Counted from the stretch's first letter, positions 52,482-61,972 are shown. The stretch: DNA of 64,000 bases from Cobetia amphilecti (GCF_030010415.1 NZ_JASCSA010000011.1); one strand, 5' to 3'. Translations and numbers: made by a program. Notes: a model not told the origin generated them from the letters alone.

Positions 52482-52691
52482 TCAGCTGAGCACCATGGGG
52501 TTCTTGTGGATGCCGGAGACGCCGGTCATTCCCGACCATTGGTCCCCGCGGCCTTCACGCCAGCCGCTCATCCAGAATTCACGTAGATTGACATCGATAC
52601 TGGGACAATCATCACGGGAACGGCCGGTGACCCCAGCCTTGTAGCCGTGAACATAGGCACGCTGAAAGCGATCACGTTTCTGTCTCTTCAT
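52482..52691 (-). CDS. rmf: Ribosome modulation factor
   Basis: A 69-residue basic protein. MKRQKRDRFQRAYVHGYKAG and GRSRDDCP...WMSGWREGRGD match E. coli RMF (55 residues; MKRQKRDR, GY-AG, GRS, CP, W--GWRE). RMF binds 70S ribosomes in stationary phase and drives 100S dimer formation (hibernation). The C-terminus extends about 15 residues past the E. coli end (SGIHKNPMVLS). The ATG has AGAGGT upstream. It is divergent from rlmKL across 487 bases. Confidence 0.92.
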   Translation of the reverse strand: MKRQKRDRFQRAYVHGYKAGVTGRSRDDCPSIDVNLREFWMSGWREGRGDQWSGMTGVSGIHKNPMVLS

Positions 52692-53178
52692 GGATGACCT
52701 CTAAGTGAGAACCCATCGGCACTGAGTGTCAGTGATGGCGAGACGTACCCGGCGAGACCTTGTCTGGCCGCGGTTGTCCTGCCATTGGACATGCCGAGTG
52801 AGAGAGTTGGCCGATGCCCTGTCGGGCACTGCCGGCCTCGTGCATCATCACCTCGCGTCGTTGGCCATTCTTGTCGGAAAAGGTCACGAGTGTGAGATGA
52901 TGGAAGGTCTTGCCTGTATATGCTCGAGCGTGATGGTGAAAGAGCGACTGCCTTGCCGTGCCGGAAGTCCGATCTCCTGAGCGGCACAGGTAGGCTGCCC
53001 GAATGAGGCTCGTGTCCCTTGATCCTCGATTTCGCATGGCGTGTCACCTTTCCGAATTGCAGCTACACCTATAGTTTTTAGAACACTGCCTCTGGCTTGT
53101 CGACAGCCGTATAGGAATATCGCTAGTGCCAGAAGCCAACTCACAGGAATAAGTCCGGCACCTGCCGGTGAGAGATTC
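52692..53178. other. rmf-rlmKL divergent intergenic region
   Basis: No gene is supported in these 487 bases. TATAGT at 53070-53075 may be a -10 box for rlmKL; the -35 side is weak. Stationary-phase control elements for rmf would be expected here, but none was recognised. Confidence 0.5.
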
Positions 53179-55395
53179 ATGACTGATACGACCTCTGCGA
53201 CTACACCCCGCGCGCCCAGCAACTCGCTCTCTACCTGGTTTGCGACCTGCCCGCGTGGCATCGAAACGCTGCTGGCCGATGAGCTGACGGCTCTGGGTGC
53301 CGAGGTGACTGGCACGACCGTCGCTGGCGTACACTTCAACGGTAGCCAGGAAACCGCCTACCGCACCATCCTGTGGTCGCGACTGGCCAACCGCATCATT
53401 CGTCTGCTCACTCGCGTGGGTGGCGTCGACACCGGCGAGCAACTGCGCAAAGCGAGTGCGGGTGTCGATTGGGCGATGGAATTGCCGGATCGTGCGTCCA
53501 TCGCCGTCGATTTCCACGGAACATGGAAAGACATTCGCCACACCTTCTTCGGTGCCCAGACCGTCAAGGACGGCATCGTCGAGGCGATGTTCGAGGAAGG
53601 CCGCAACAAGCCGACCGTCGATGGCAAGAACGCAGATCTGCGCATCTACGCGCACCTGCACAATGGCTACATCACCCTGGGCATCGACCTCGTGGGTCGC
53701 AGTCTGCACCAGCGTGGCTACCGTCCTGATCTCGCGCATGCGCCGCTGAAGGAGAACCTGGCGGCGGCCCTGCTGATGCGGGCCGACTGGCCGGCACGTG
53801 CGGCGCGCGGCGAGAGCCTGGTCGACCCGATGTGCGGCTCCGGCACGCTGCTGATCGAAGCGGCCTTGATGGCGGCGGATATCGCGCCGCAGTCGCTGAA
53901 CCAGGAGTTCGCCTGCCGCCACTGGGGGCGCCATGACGAGCGCATCTGGAAGGGCCTGTGGGAAGAGATGGAGCAGCGTGCCATTGCCGGGCGCCGCAAG
54001 GTCACCGCGCGTCTGTTCGGTCGCGATCACAGCCCGCAGGCGATTTCTGCCGCGCGCTCCAACGCCATGCGTGCCGGCATTCCGGCGCTGATCGAGCTGG
54101 AAGGCGCCTCCGTCGCCGAGCTGACCTGTCCCGAGGGCGCCACCACGGGCCTGGTGATGACCAACCCGCCCTACGGTGAGCGTCTGGGCGAGCTGCCGGC
54201 ACTGGTGCCGCTCTACGCAAGCCTCGGTGAGCGCATGAAGCGTCACTTCGGCGGCTGGACGCTGGGCATGTTCACCGGCAATCCGGATCTCGGCCACCGC
54301 CTCGGCCTGCGTGCGCATCGTCAGTACGCCTTCCGCAACGGTCAGCTCGATTGCAAGCTGTTGATGATCGATGTGGCGGCGCGTGAGCGTGCGGTCGACG
54401 AAGACAGCGTGGCCGAAGATGCCCGCAGTCAGCCCGCGCTGAGCGAGGGTGGCCAGATGTTCGCCAATCGCCTCAAGAAGAACCAGAAGTCACTGGCGCG
54501 CTGGCTCAAGCAGAGCGGTACCACCTGTTATCGCCTCTACGATGCCGACATGCCGGAGTACGCGCTGGCCATCGATATCTATGGCCGTCACGTGCACGTG
54601 CAGGAATACACGCCGCCCAAGTCCGTGGATGCCAGTCAGGCGCAGCGCCGCCTGATGGATGCACTGGCGGCGATTCCGCAGGTGCTGGGCTGCTCGCCCA
54701 ACGATATCCACATCAAGCAACGCACCCGCCAGGCGGGCAAGGCGCAGTACACGCGTCAGGACAGCTCCGGTCAGCGTATCGAGGTGCAGGAAGGCGATGC
54801 CAGGCTGTGGGTGAATCTCAAGGACTACCTGGATACCGGCCTGTTCCTGGATCACCGTCCGGTGCGCAAGCTGCTGGGCAAGGAAGCGGACGGCAAGCGG
54901 GTGCTCAACCTGTTCTGCTATACCGCGACGGCCACCGTGCATGCGGTGCTGGGCGGTGCCAGCGAGAGCGTCAGCGTCGACATGTCCAATACCTATCTGG
55001 ACTGGGGGCGCGAGAACTTCAAGCTCAACGGCATCAGCGAGAAACGCCATCAGCTGGTGCGTGCCGACTGCCTGAAGTGGCTGGAGCGCTCCCGCGAGGA
55101 GTTCGACCTGATCTTCCTCGACCCGCCGACCTTCTCCAATTCCAAGAAGATGGAAGGCACCCTGGATATCCAGCGTGATCACGCGCGCCTGATCGACCTG
55201 GCGATGGCCAGTCTGGCGCCGGGCGGCACGCTGATCTTCTCCAACAACCATCGTCGCTTCGTGATGGATGACAGCGTCAGCCAGCACCATGTGGTGGAAG
55301 ACCTGTCGCGCAAGCTGCTGGACCCGGACTTCAAGCGTCGTCCGGATATCCACCACGTCTTCCGCATCCGTCGCGCCAGCGATGTGAAGGGCTGA
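53179..55395 (+). CDS. rlmL: Bifunctional 23S rRNA methyltransferase RlmKL
   Basis: A 738-residue fusion that makes m2G2445 (RlmL half) and m7G2069 (RlmK half) in 23S rRNA. A THUMP domain (about 10-165) comes first, then the RlmL methyltransferase (DPMCGSGTLLIEAAL; NPPYGERLGELPALVPLYA near 328), then the RlmK methyltransferase (VLNLFCYTATATVHAVLGGA; LDPPTFSNSKKMEG near 647). The length is close to E. coli (702). The start at 53179 gives the expected N-terminus WFATCPRGIETLLADEL; the frame remains open upstream to 53041 but with no family similarity. It is followed after 3 bases by the glutaredoxin-like gene. Confidence 0.95.
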   Translation: MTDTTSATTPRAPSNSLSTWFATCPRGIETLLADELTALGAEVTGTTVAGVHFNGSQETAYRTILWSRLANRIIRLLTRVGGVDTGEQLRKASAGVDWAMELPDRASIAVDFHGTWKDIRHTFFGAQTVKDGIVEAMFEEGRNKPTVDGKNADLRIYAHLHNGYITLGIDLVGRSLHQRGYRPDLAHAPLKENLAAALLMRADWPARAARGESLVDPMCGSGTLLIEAALMAADIAPQSLNQEFACRHWGRHDERIWKGLWEEMEQRAIAGRRKVTARLFGRDHSPQAISAARSNAMRAGIPALIELEGASVAELTCPEGATTGLVMTNPPYGERLGELPALVPLYASLGERMKRHFGGWTLGMFTGNPDLGHRLGLRAHRQYAFRNGQLDCKLLMIDVAARERAVDEDSVAEDARSQPALSEGGQMFANRLKKNQKSLARWLKQSGTTCYRLYDADMPEYALAIDIYGRHVHVQEYTPPKSVDASQAQRRLMDALAAIPQVLGCSPNDIHIKQRTRQAGKAQYTRQDSSGQRIEVQEGDARLWVNLKDYLDTGLFLDHRPVRKLLGKEADGKRVLNLFCYTATATVHAVLGGASESVSVDMSNTYLDWGRENFKLNGISEKRHQLVRADCLKWLERSREEFDLIFLDPPTFSNSKKMEGTLDIQRDHARLIDLAMASLAPGGTLIFSNNHRRFVMDDSVSQHHVVEDLSRKLLDPDFKRRPDIHHVFRIRRASDVKG

Positions 55396-55398
55396 GCG

Positions 55399-55749
55399 AT
55401 GGCCAGCGTCCCGCTGTGGCTCTACACCACGGCGGGCTGTCATCTGTGTGCTCGGCTGGAAGCCACGCTGCAGGCGCTGGGGGCGGATGTCACGCTCACA
55501 CGGGTCGAGATCGCCTTCGACGCGCAGTTGAGCGAGCGTTACGCGACCCGCATCCCTGTACTGGCGAGCGCCTCGGGTGCGGAGTATTCGCTGGCCGATG
55601 GCGAAGAGGTGTTGCCGGAGTGGTTGCGTGCGCAGGGCGTCGAGCAGCGCCTCGAGCAGGGTGTCGAAATCACGCCCCCAGCCGAGCACGACTCAGCCAC
55701 TGAGCCGCAGAGCCCCGCCCTGCGCAACGGACGTCGCTTTCTGCGCTGA
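55399..55749 (+). CDS. Glutaredoxin-like protein (DUF836)
   Basis: A 116-residue thioredoxin-fold protein. WLYTTAGCHLCARLEATLQA gives the CxxC motif (CHLC), and RIPVLA the conserved cis-proline. This belongs to the small glutaredoxin-like DUF836 family of Gammaproteobacteria, of unknown partner. The C-terminal 30 residues are acidic and non-conserved. It begins 3 bases after the rlmKL stop, so the two are co-transcribed, and a bidirectional terminator follows. Confidence 0.85.
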   Translation: MASVPLWLYTTAGCHLCARLEATLQALGADVTLTRVEIAFDAQLSERYATRIPVLASASGAEYSLADGEEVLPEWLRAQGVEQRLEQGVEITPPAEHDSATEPQSPALRNGRRFLR

Positions 55750-55780
55750 GCGGCGCAGACGTGTCGCGTGACGCTGGTGC

Positions 55781-55819
55781 AAAAAGACCGCCGCTACCTC
55801 AGGGTAGCGGCGGTCTTTT
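55781..55819. terminator. Bidirectional terminator
   Basis: A perfect 14-bp stem (AGACCGCCGCTACC with its complement), a 4-nt loop, A-run before and T-run after. It separates the convergent glutaredoxin-like and WGR genes. Confidence 0.92.
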
Positions 55820-55842
55820 CGTGTCCGGCACCGTGCTGCGTA

Positions 55843-56121
55843 CTAGCTCTCCAGCAGCGACATCTGGCGCATGGCGTCTTCGGCTTCCGGGCTATCGGCC
55901 GTGGCCTCCAGCACCTTGGTGTAGCCGCGTGAGGCCTGGATGTGGGCGAGGTCGCTGACCCAGGTCATGGCCTGCTCGTGGCTTTCGGCGAGATCGTGCT
56001 TCAATCCGCCGAACTGGGTGCCGATCTGGCCCCATGAGCGGCTGACGATCCAGTCGCCGAACATGTCCTGATGCACATGGACCAGAACGTAATCGTGGTG
56101 GCTTTCCCAGCGGATGATCAC
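55843..56121 (-). CDS. Stand-alone WGR-domain protein
   Basis: A 92-residue protein. IVSRSWGQIGTQFGG matches the WGR motif (W-G-R/K-I-G-x-x-G), followed by a helical part (ESHEQAMTWVSDLAHIQASR). WGR domains occur in PARPs, MolR-type regulators and nucleic-acid-binding proteins. This copy has no attached enzymatic domain. A GTG at 56121 has GGGAG six bases upstream and is preferred to a TTG at 56160. The third motif residue is Gln rather than Arg. Function is unknown. Confidence 0.65.
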   Translation of the reverse strand: MIIRWESHHDYVLVHVHQDMFGDWIVSRSWGQIGTQFGGLKHDLAESHEQAMTWVSDLAHIQASRGYTKVLEATADSPEAEDAMRQMSLLES

Positions 56122-56332
56122 GCGTGACTCCCGATGCGAAACGATGGTGGCTGGACTCAATCATGAGCTTGTGACGCCCGTTGCGTGCGCCTAAGATGGC
56201 ACGGCGGCGGGCAAGCAAGCATACCATTGTAATCTTCACGTGCCTTGCGGCAAGGTGTGAAGTCACTCAGGCGCTCATGCTGGCCCGTGGACCCGCAGCG
56301 ACACTCATTGCCACAGCAAGGAAAGGCAACAG

Positions 56333-57511
56333 ATGCACATCATCGTGGACGATAACGTCCCTCTGGCAGAGGAATTCTTCTCCGAACTGGGAGAGGTGAC
56401 CTGCATGCCGACTCGCGAGATCACCAATGCCGTCCTCAAGGACGTCGACATGCTGATCTGTCGCTCTACCTTGCGCGTGGATCAGGCGCTGTTGGAAGGA
56501 ACGCGGGTGCGCTTCGTCGGCTCGCCGATCATCGGCACCGACCATGCCGATCTCGAATGGCTCGCGGCCAACGATATCCACTTCACCAACGCGCCGGGCT
56601 GCAATGCCGACTCGGTGGTGGATTACGTGCTGTCGTCGCTGTGGCATCTGGCCGAGCAGGAAGGGCTGGACCTGCAGCTGGACCGCCGCTTCGGCGTGGT
56701 CGGGGCCGGCCAGGTCGGGTCACGGCTGGTCAAGCGTCTCGAGTCGCTGGGTGCCGAGGTGCTGGTCTGCGATCCGCCGCGTGCCGCGCTTGAGGGCCAG
56801 AGCGATGAGCGCCCCGAGAAGTCCCGCTTCGTGGACCTCGATGAGCTGGTCGCCGAGTGTGATGTCATCTGCGTGCACACCCCGATGGTCACCGGTGGCG
56901 AGCATCCGACCCATCATCTGATCAATGCCGAGCGCATCCGCGCCATGAAGCCCGGCAGCGTGCTGCTGAGTGCCGGCCGCGGTGGCTGTGTCGATACCGC
57001 GGCGCTCAAGCAGCGCCTCAAGGAGCAGGCTGACCTGCTGACCGTGCTGGATGTGTGGGAAAACGAGCCGGATATCGATGCCGAGCTGTCCGCACTGGTG
57101 GACATCGCCACGCCGCACATCGCCGGGCATAGCCTGGATGGCAAGATGCAGGGTACCGAGATCATCTATCAGCAGGCCTGTCGTCACTTCGGGCTGCCGG
57201 CGCGCCGCAAGCTGGGTCAGCTCAAGCCGGACCCGTGGCTGCGCAAGCTGGTGCTGACGGGCTGGGCGCCGCCGGAAGAGGCGCTGGGGCTATGCGTACG
57301 CGCCTGCTATGACGTGCGCCGCGATGCGCTGGGCCTGCGTCGCTATCAGCGTCGGTTCGGCAATGCCGAGGGCTTCGTGCGTTATCGACGGGAATATCCG
57401 CTGCGTCGCGAGTTCTCCACGTTGCGTGTCGAGCTCAAGAAGAATGCCCGCGAACTGCGTGAGGTACTCGAGGGCTTCGGTTTCTCCCGCGTCAAGCTGG
57501 TCAGTAAATGA
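56333..57511 (+). CDS. pdxB: Erythronate-4-phosphate dehydrogenase
   Basis: A 392-residue D-2-hydroxyacid dehydrogenase-fold enzyme that oxidises 4-phosphoerythronate in pyridoxal 5'-phosphate synthesis. Motifs are IIVDDNVPLAEEFFSELGEV, FVGSPIIGTDHADLEWL, NAPGCNADSVVDYVLSSL, the Rossmann loop VVGAGQVGSRLVKRLESLG, and catalytic Arg, Glu and His residues (LLSAGRGGCVD; DVWENEPDID; ATPHIAGHSLDGKMQGT). A C-terminal PdxB-specific dimerisation domain is present (about 290-392). The ATG has AAGGAAAGG upstream. Confidence 0.94.
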   Translation: MHIIVDDNVPLAEEFFSELGEVTCMPTREITNAVLKDVDMLICRSTLRVDQALLEGTRVRFVGSPIIGTDHADLEWLAANDIHFTNAPGCNADSVVDYVLSSLWHLAEQEGLDLQLDRRFGVVGAGQVGSRLVKRLESLGAEVLVCDPPRAALEGQSDERPEKSRFVDLDELVAECDVICVHTPMVTGGEHPTHHLINAERIRAMKPGSVLLSAGRGGCVDTAALKQRLKEQADLLTVLDVWENEPDIDAELSALVDIATPHIAGHSLDGKMQGTEIIYQQACRHFGLPARRKLGQLKPDPWLRKLVLTGWAPPEEALGLCVRACYDVRRDALGLRRYQRRFGNAEGFVRYRREYPLRREFSTLRVELKKNARELREVLEGFGFSRVKLVSK

Positions 57512-57813
57512 TCACGGCGTGACTCGCAAGGCCCCCTGGAACGCCCCTGTCAGCCCTGCTGGCGGGGGCGTTCGCATTGTGGAGGTCGCCTGATGGACGA
57601 CGACCTTGCCGCATGCCTGAATCCCGACCGTTTCGGTCTTCGACCTTGGTCGATATAATGCGCCCCAGATCGCCTGGCGACACGCGCCGGGGCTGGCCTT
57701 GACGGCATGCCCCGCCTGACGCTGCGGCGTTGCTCCCCATTCTCCGTGTCTTCTGCCATGCCCGTCACCACGCGGCGTGTCGGCGTCCTCATTTCTTGAA
57801 GATGGTGTCTTGA
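57512..57813. other. pdxB-nhaC intergenic region
   Basis: No gene is seen in 302 bases. It holds a weak hairpin (AACGCCCC at 57540-57547 with GGGGCGTT at 57565-57572) that may end pdxB, and the TATAAT -10 box of nhaC (57654-57659). Confidence 0.55.
57654..57659 (+). promoter_or_regulatory. Probable -10 box of the nhaC promoter
   Basis: A perfect TATAAT lies 154 bases upstream of the nhaC ATG. At 17 bp the -35 hexamer is TTTCGG, which is weak. Confidence 0.45.
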
Positions 57814-59370
57814 ATGCAACAACACCCTGATAACTCTGCTGAGGACAGCGGCTATCGTCCGCCTTCTCTGCTGGATGCCCTGATTCCCATCGTGCTGGTC
57901 ATCGCCATGCTGGTGCTGGCGGTGGTGCTGTTCGGTGCCGATGCCTCCTGGGGGCCCAATCAGGTCGCGCTGCTGTCCGGCGCGATGATCGCGGGCCTGA
58001 TCGGTCTCAAGAACGGCTATCGCTGGAGCGATATCGAAGAGGGGATCAACAAGGGCATCCAGATCTCGCTGGGTGCGATCCTGATCCTGCTGGCGGTCGG
58101 CGCGATGATCGGCACCTGGATTCTCGGTGGCACCGTGCCGGCGATGATCTATTACGGTCTGGACGTGATCGCGCCGCAGTACTTCTATGCCTCCGCCTGT
58201 CTGCTGTGCGCGCTGGTGGCGTTGTCGGTGGGCAGCTCGTGGACGGTCGCCGGTACCATCGGCATCGGCCTGATCGGCATCGCCGATGGCCTGGGGCTAT
58301 CCGAGGCGATCACCGCCGGCGCGGTGATTTCCGGGGCCTACTTCGGTGACAAGCTCTCGCCGCTGTCCGATACCACCAATCTGGCGCCGGCAGCGGCCGG
58401 CACCACGCTGTTCGCGCATATTCGTCACATGCTGTGGACGACCGTGCCCAGCATCCTGCTCGCGCTGGCAGGCTTTCTGTGGCTCGGCCATGACTCCGTC
58501 TCCAGCCTGCAGACGCCGGAACAGGTCGCCAATCTGCGTGCCCAGCTGGGCGAGCAGTTCAACATCGGCCTGCACCTGCTGATTCCGCTCCTGGTGCTGC
58601 TGGTGATGGCCGTGCGTCAGATGCCCGCCTTCCCGGCCATCTTCATCGGCGCGGCGCTGGGCGCCGTCTTCGCGGTCATCTTCCAGCCGCAGGCGGTGGT
58701 GGGGTTGGCAAGCGTCACTGACATGTCCACCGCCATGGCGCTGCTCAAGGGCGTGTGGATGTCGATGTTCGATGGCTATGTTTCCCACAGCGGTGATGAG
58801 GTGATCGACTCGCTGCTGTCCAAGGGCGGCATGAGCAGCATGCTCAACACCGTGTGGCTGATCCTGTCGGCGATGACCTTCGGCGGCGTGATCGAACGCC
58901 TCGGTCTGCTGGAGCGTCTGGTGCAGAGCCTTCTGGGCGCGACACGCAACGCCGGTTCGCTGGTCATCACCACGCTGGGCACCTGCCTGGCCTCCAACGT
59001 GGTGACCGGCGATCAGTACATCTCGGTCATCTTGCCGGGGCGCATGTATCGCGCCGAGTTCCGTCGTCGCCGCCTGGCGCCGGTCAACCTGTCACGCGCG
59101 CTGGAAGACTCCGGCACCATCACCTCGCCGCTGATCCCCTGGAACAGCTGCGGTGCCTACATGGCGGCCACCCTGGGCGTCGCGACCTTGAGCTACCTGC
59201 CCTTTGCGCTGTTCAACCTGATCAATCTGGCGCTGGCGGTGGCCTACGCCATGGTCGGCTTCAAGCTGGAGCGCCTTGAGGAGGGCGAGGGAGCTGAAGG
59301 CGTGGAGCCGACGCCGCTGGCCGAGTCGCTGGTGCTGGATACGCCCCACGAGACCTCGGAGTCACGCTGA
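57814..59370 (+). CDS. nhaC: Na+/H+ antiporter NhaC
   Basis: A 518-residue membrane antiporter with about 11 to 12 membrane segments. NhaC-family features are LLSGAMIAGLIGLKNGYRW, ALSVGSSWTVAGTIGIGLIG, GAYFGDKLSPLSDTTNLAPA, ASNVVTGDQYISVILPGRMY and SGTITSPLIPWNSCGAYMA. It expels sodium in exchange for protons, suiting a halophilic life. It is a single gene with a TATAAT promoter element and a strong terminator. The Glu-rich C-terminal tail is non-conserved. Confidence 0.92.
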   Translation: MQQHPDNSAEDSGYRPPSLLDALIPIVLVIAMLVLAVVLFGADASWGPNQVALLSGAMIAGLIGLKNGYRWSDIEEGINKGIQISLGAILILLAVGAMIGTWILGGTVPAMIYYGLDVIAPQYFYASACLLCALVALSVGSSWTVAGTIGIGLIGIADGLGLSEAITAGAVISGAYFGDKLSPLSDTTNLAPAAAGTTLFAHIRHMLWTTVPSILLALAGFLWLGHDSVSSLQTPEQVANLRAQLGEQFNIGLHLLIPLLVLLVMAVRQMPAFPAIFIGAALGAVFAVIFQPQAVVGLASVTDMSTAMALLKGVWMSMFDGYVSHSGDEVIDSLLSKGGMSSMLNTVWLILSAMTFGGVIERLGLLERLVQSLLGATRNAGSLVITTLGTCLASNVVTGDQYISVILPGRMYRAEFRRRRLAPVNLSRALEDSGTITSPLIPWNSCGAYMAATLGVATLSYLPFALFNLINLALAVAYAMVGFKLERLEEGEGAEGVEPTPLAESLVLDTPHETSESR

Positions 59371-59392
59371 CTCAGCCCTGAGGGATAAAGAG

Positions 59393-59429
59393 AAAAAGCC
59401 CGCCACGTGGATCACGTGGCGGGCTTTTT
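59393..59429. terminator. Bidirectional terminator of nhaC and htpX
   Basis: A 13-bp perfect stem (AGCCCGCCACGTG with CACGTGGCGGGCT) and a 3-nt loop, with an A-run before and TTTTT after. It lies between the convergent nhaC and htpX genes. Confidence 0.93.
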
Positions 59430-59472
59430 GCTGTCTGCAGGGGCCAATCAGGCCGTGCAGGATTGGCGGAGC

Positions 59473-60372
59473 TTACTTGTAGGCAGCGGCCTTGAGCGCG
59501 GCGATACGGTCATCCAGCGGCGGGTGGCTGGCGAACAGTTGCTCCATCAGCTTGCGGCTCTTGCCGGTGGTGATGGCGAAGGCGGTCATGGTGTCGGGCA
59601 TCTGGTCCGGCAGCTCATGTTCCTGCTTGAGGCGAGCCAGGGCATTGATCATCGAGCCGCTGCCCGCCAGGCCTGCGCCTGCGGCATCGGCACGGTATTC
59701 GCGCCAGCGCGAGAACCAGGCGACGATCATCGAGGCCACCAGGCCCAGCACCATTTCCAGCACGAACACGACCGCCATGTAGCCGAAGAAGCCCAGGCCG
59801 CCGTTCTCGTCATCGCGCTTGAGGAAGGCGTCGATGGCGTGTGCGGCGATACGCGCGAAGAACATCACGAAGGTGTTCACCACGCCCTGGATCAGCGTCA
59901 GCGTCACCATGTCGCCATTGGCGACGTGGCCGATCTCGTGCGCCAGCACGGCGCGCACCTCCTCGGGGCGCATGCGATTGAGCAGGCCGGCCGAGACGGC
60001 GACCAGCGCATCATTGCGGTTCCAGCCGGTGGCGAAGGCATTGGATTGCTGCGCCGGGAAGATGCCGACTTCCGGCATCTTGATGCCAGCGTCGCGCGCC
60101 AGCTCACCGACGGTGTCCAGCAGCCAGCGCTCGGTGTCGTTCTGCGGCTGTTCGATGATCACGGTGCCGGTCGAGGACTTGGCCATCGTCTTGGACAGGA
60201 ACAGCGAGATCACGGAACCGGCCATGCCGATGATGAAGCAGAAGATCAGCAGCGCCGTGTAGTTGATGCCGTTGGCTTCCATGTAGCCATCGAAGCCCAG
60301 CAGGCGCAGCGTGACACTGGCCAGCAGCACCACCGCCAGGTTGGTGATCAGGAAAAGGGCTATCCGCATCAT
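59473..60372 (-). CDS. htpX: Membrane zinc protease HtpX
   Basis: A 299-residue M48-family inner-membrane protease that degrades misfolded membrane proteins alongside FtsH. The zinc motif HEIGH is at about 145-149, and the third ligand Glu is in WREYRADAAGA. Four membrane segments are predicted (MMRIALFLITNLAVVLLAS; LLIFCFIIGMAGSVISLFL; two near 155-215). The start MMRIALF matches E. coli; GGAGACC lies upstream. In E. coli it is Cpx-regulated; a comparable site was not identified here. Confidence 0.94.
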   Translation of the reverse strand: MMRIALFLITNLAVVLLASVTLRLLGFDGYMEANGINYTALLIFCFIIGMAGSVISLFLSKTMAKSSTGTVIIEQPQNDTERWLLDTVGELARDAGIKMPEVGIFPAQQSNAFATGWNRNDALVAVSAGLLNRMRPEEVRAVLAHEIGHVANGDMVTLTLIQGVVNTFVMFFARIAAHAIDAFLKRDDENGGLGFFGYMAVVFVLEMVLGLVASMIVAWFSRWREYRADAAGAGLAGSGSMINALARLKQEHELPDQMPDTMTAFAITTGKSRKLMEQLFASHPPLDDRIAALKAAAYK

Positions 60373-60567
60373 GGGGTCAGGTCTCCAATGCCAATATATC
60401 GGTAGGGCGCAATTATCTGCCCGCGATACTGACAGTGAGATGAATCACTGGCGGCAGCGTGGGCAGAATTTGCGTCGACAGTCTGCAAGGACGGTCTGCA
60501 AGGACAGCAAGGTATCACCACTGGAGGTGACCTGCGTAGCCCCTTGATCACGGGGGCTGGGCCGACG

Positions 60568-61806
60568 TCAGGCCTTGCGACGTCGCGCCAGGAAGCGGCC
60601 GAGGCGTTCGATGGCTTCTTCCAGCTGGTCGGCGTAGGGCAGGGTGACGATGCGCAGGTGGTCCGGATTCGGCCAGTTGAAGGCGGTACCCTGCACCAGC
60701 AGCATCTTCTCTTCCAGCAACAGCTCCAGCACCATCTGCTGGTCGTCCTCGAAGGGATACATCTCGGGGTCGAGCCGCGGGAACATGTAGAGCGCGCCCT
60801 TGGGCTTCACGCAGCTGACGCCGGGAATCTCGTTGAGCTTCTTCCAGGCCGCGTCACGCTGGGCCAGCAGGCGTCCGCCCGGCAGTACCAGGTCATTGAT
60901 CGACTGATAGCCGCCGAGCGCCGTCTGGATGGCGTGCTGCGCCGGCACATTGGCGCACAGGCGCATGCTGGCCAGCATGTCGAGGCCGGAGATGAAGTCG
61001 GCCGCCGGGCGCTTGTCGCCGGAGAGAATCATCCAGCCGGAGCGGAAGCCCGCGCAGCGGTAGCTCTTGGACAGGCCGTTCATGGTCACGACCAGCAGAT
61101 CATCGGCCAGCGCGCCGGTGGAGACGTGCTCGGTACCGTCATAGAGGATCTTGTCGTAGATCTCGTCAGAGAACACCACCAGACCGAATTCGCGCGCGAC
61201 CTGCAGGATGTCCTTCACCACCGCGGGCGGGTAGACCGCGCCGGTCGGGTTGTTCGGGTTGATCAGCACGATGCCCTTGGTGTGGCTGGTCACCTTGGCG
61301 CGGATGTCCTCGATGGAGGGGGCCCAGTCCTGCGCTTCGTCACACAGATAGTGCACGGCGCGGCCACCGGCCAGGTTGGCGGCAGCAGTCCATAGCGGGT
61401 AATCCGGCGCCGGCACCAGCAGCTCGTCGCCATCATCGAGCAATGCCTGCATGGCCAGCACGATCAATTCCGAGACGCCGTTGCCGACGTAGATGTCCTC
61501 GATCCCGACACCCTGGATATCCTTGCGCTGGCACTCCTGCATGATCGCCTTGCGCGCAGAGTAAAGCCCCTTGGAATCACAATAGCCCTGCGCTGTCGGC
61601 AGGTTGCGCATCACGTCCTGCAGAATCTCTTCCGGTGCCTCGAAGCCGAAGGGCGCCGGGTTGCCGATATTGAGCTTGAGAATGCGATGGCCCTCGTCCT
61701 CGAGACGCTTGGCGTGTTCGAGAACCGGCCCGCGAATGTCATAGCAGACGTTGTCCAGCTTGTGTGACTTGCGAATTTCGCGGGGCTTTCTTTGCTCGGT
61801 ATCCAT
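60568..61806 (-). CDS. alaA: Alanine aminotransferase AlaA-like
   Basis: A 412-residue fold-type-I PLP aminotransferase. It matches E. coli AlaA (YfbQ): KSHKLDNVCYDIRGPVLEHA, LKLNIGNPAPFGFEAPEEIL, VPAPDYPLWTAA, LINPNNPTGAVYP and the PLP lysine in NGLSKSYRCAGFRSGWMI. It makes alanine from pyruvate and glutamate. The ATG has GGAAAG upstream. It is a single gene; a 13-bp direct duplication (GTCTGCAAGG at 60481-60490 and 60494-60503) lies downstream of it toward htpX. Confidence 0.92.
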   Translation of the reverse strand: MDTEQRKPREIRKSHKLDNVCYDIRGPVLEHAKRLEDEGHRILKLNIGNPAPFGFEAPEEILQDVMRNLPTAQGYCDSKGLYSARKAIMQECQRKDIQGVGIEDIYVGNGVSELIVLAMQALLDDGDELLVPAPDYPLWTAAANLAGGRAVHYLCDEAQDWAPSIEDIRAKVTSHTKGIVLINPNNPTGAVYPPAVVKDILQVAREFGLVVFSDEIYDKILYDGTEHVSTGALADDLLVVTMNGLSKSYRCAGFRSGWMILSGDKRPAADFISGLDMLASMRLCANVPAQHAIQTALGGYQSINDLVLPGGRLLAQRDAAWKKLNEIPGVSCVKPKGALYMFPRLDPEMYPFEDDQQMVLELLLEEKMLLVQGTAFNWPNPDHLRIVTLPYADQLEEAIERLGRFLARRRKA

Positions 61807-61936
61807 GATGCTTTCCGTAGATCTCCGTCACGTAAGGTGTAGGGGCGAGCGTCCAGCATATCGCGCCGCTGGCCTGCCGCGCCACGGCCAAGGGCCAATA
61901 GCGTGGTTAAATTTGTGGTTTGAGATGTTCAGGCAG

Positions 61937-61972
61937 AAAAAAATCCCGCCAGAGGTTTTCTGGCGGGATTTT
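61937..61972. terminator. Bidirectional terminator after the YlqF gene
   Basis: AATCCCGCCAGA pairs with TCTGGCGGGATT across 5 nt, with A-run and T-run flanks. It ends transcription from ylqF on the minus strand. Confidence 0.9.

Noticed and set aside
52729..53047. Small minus-strand open frames between rmf and rlmKL
   Set aside because: No recognisable domain or good start site; the overlapping frames disagree with each other.
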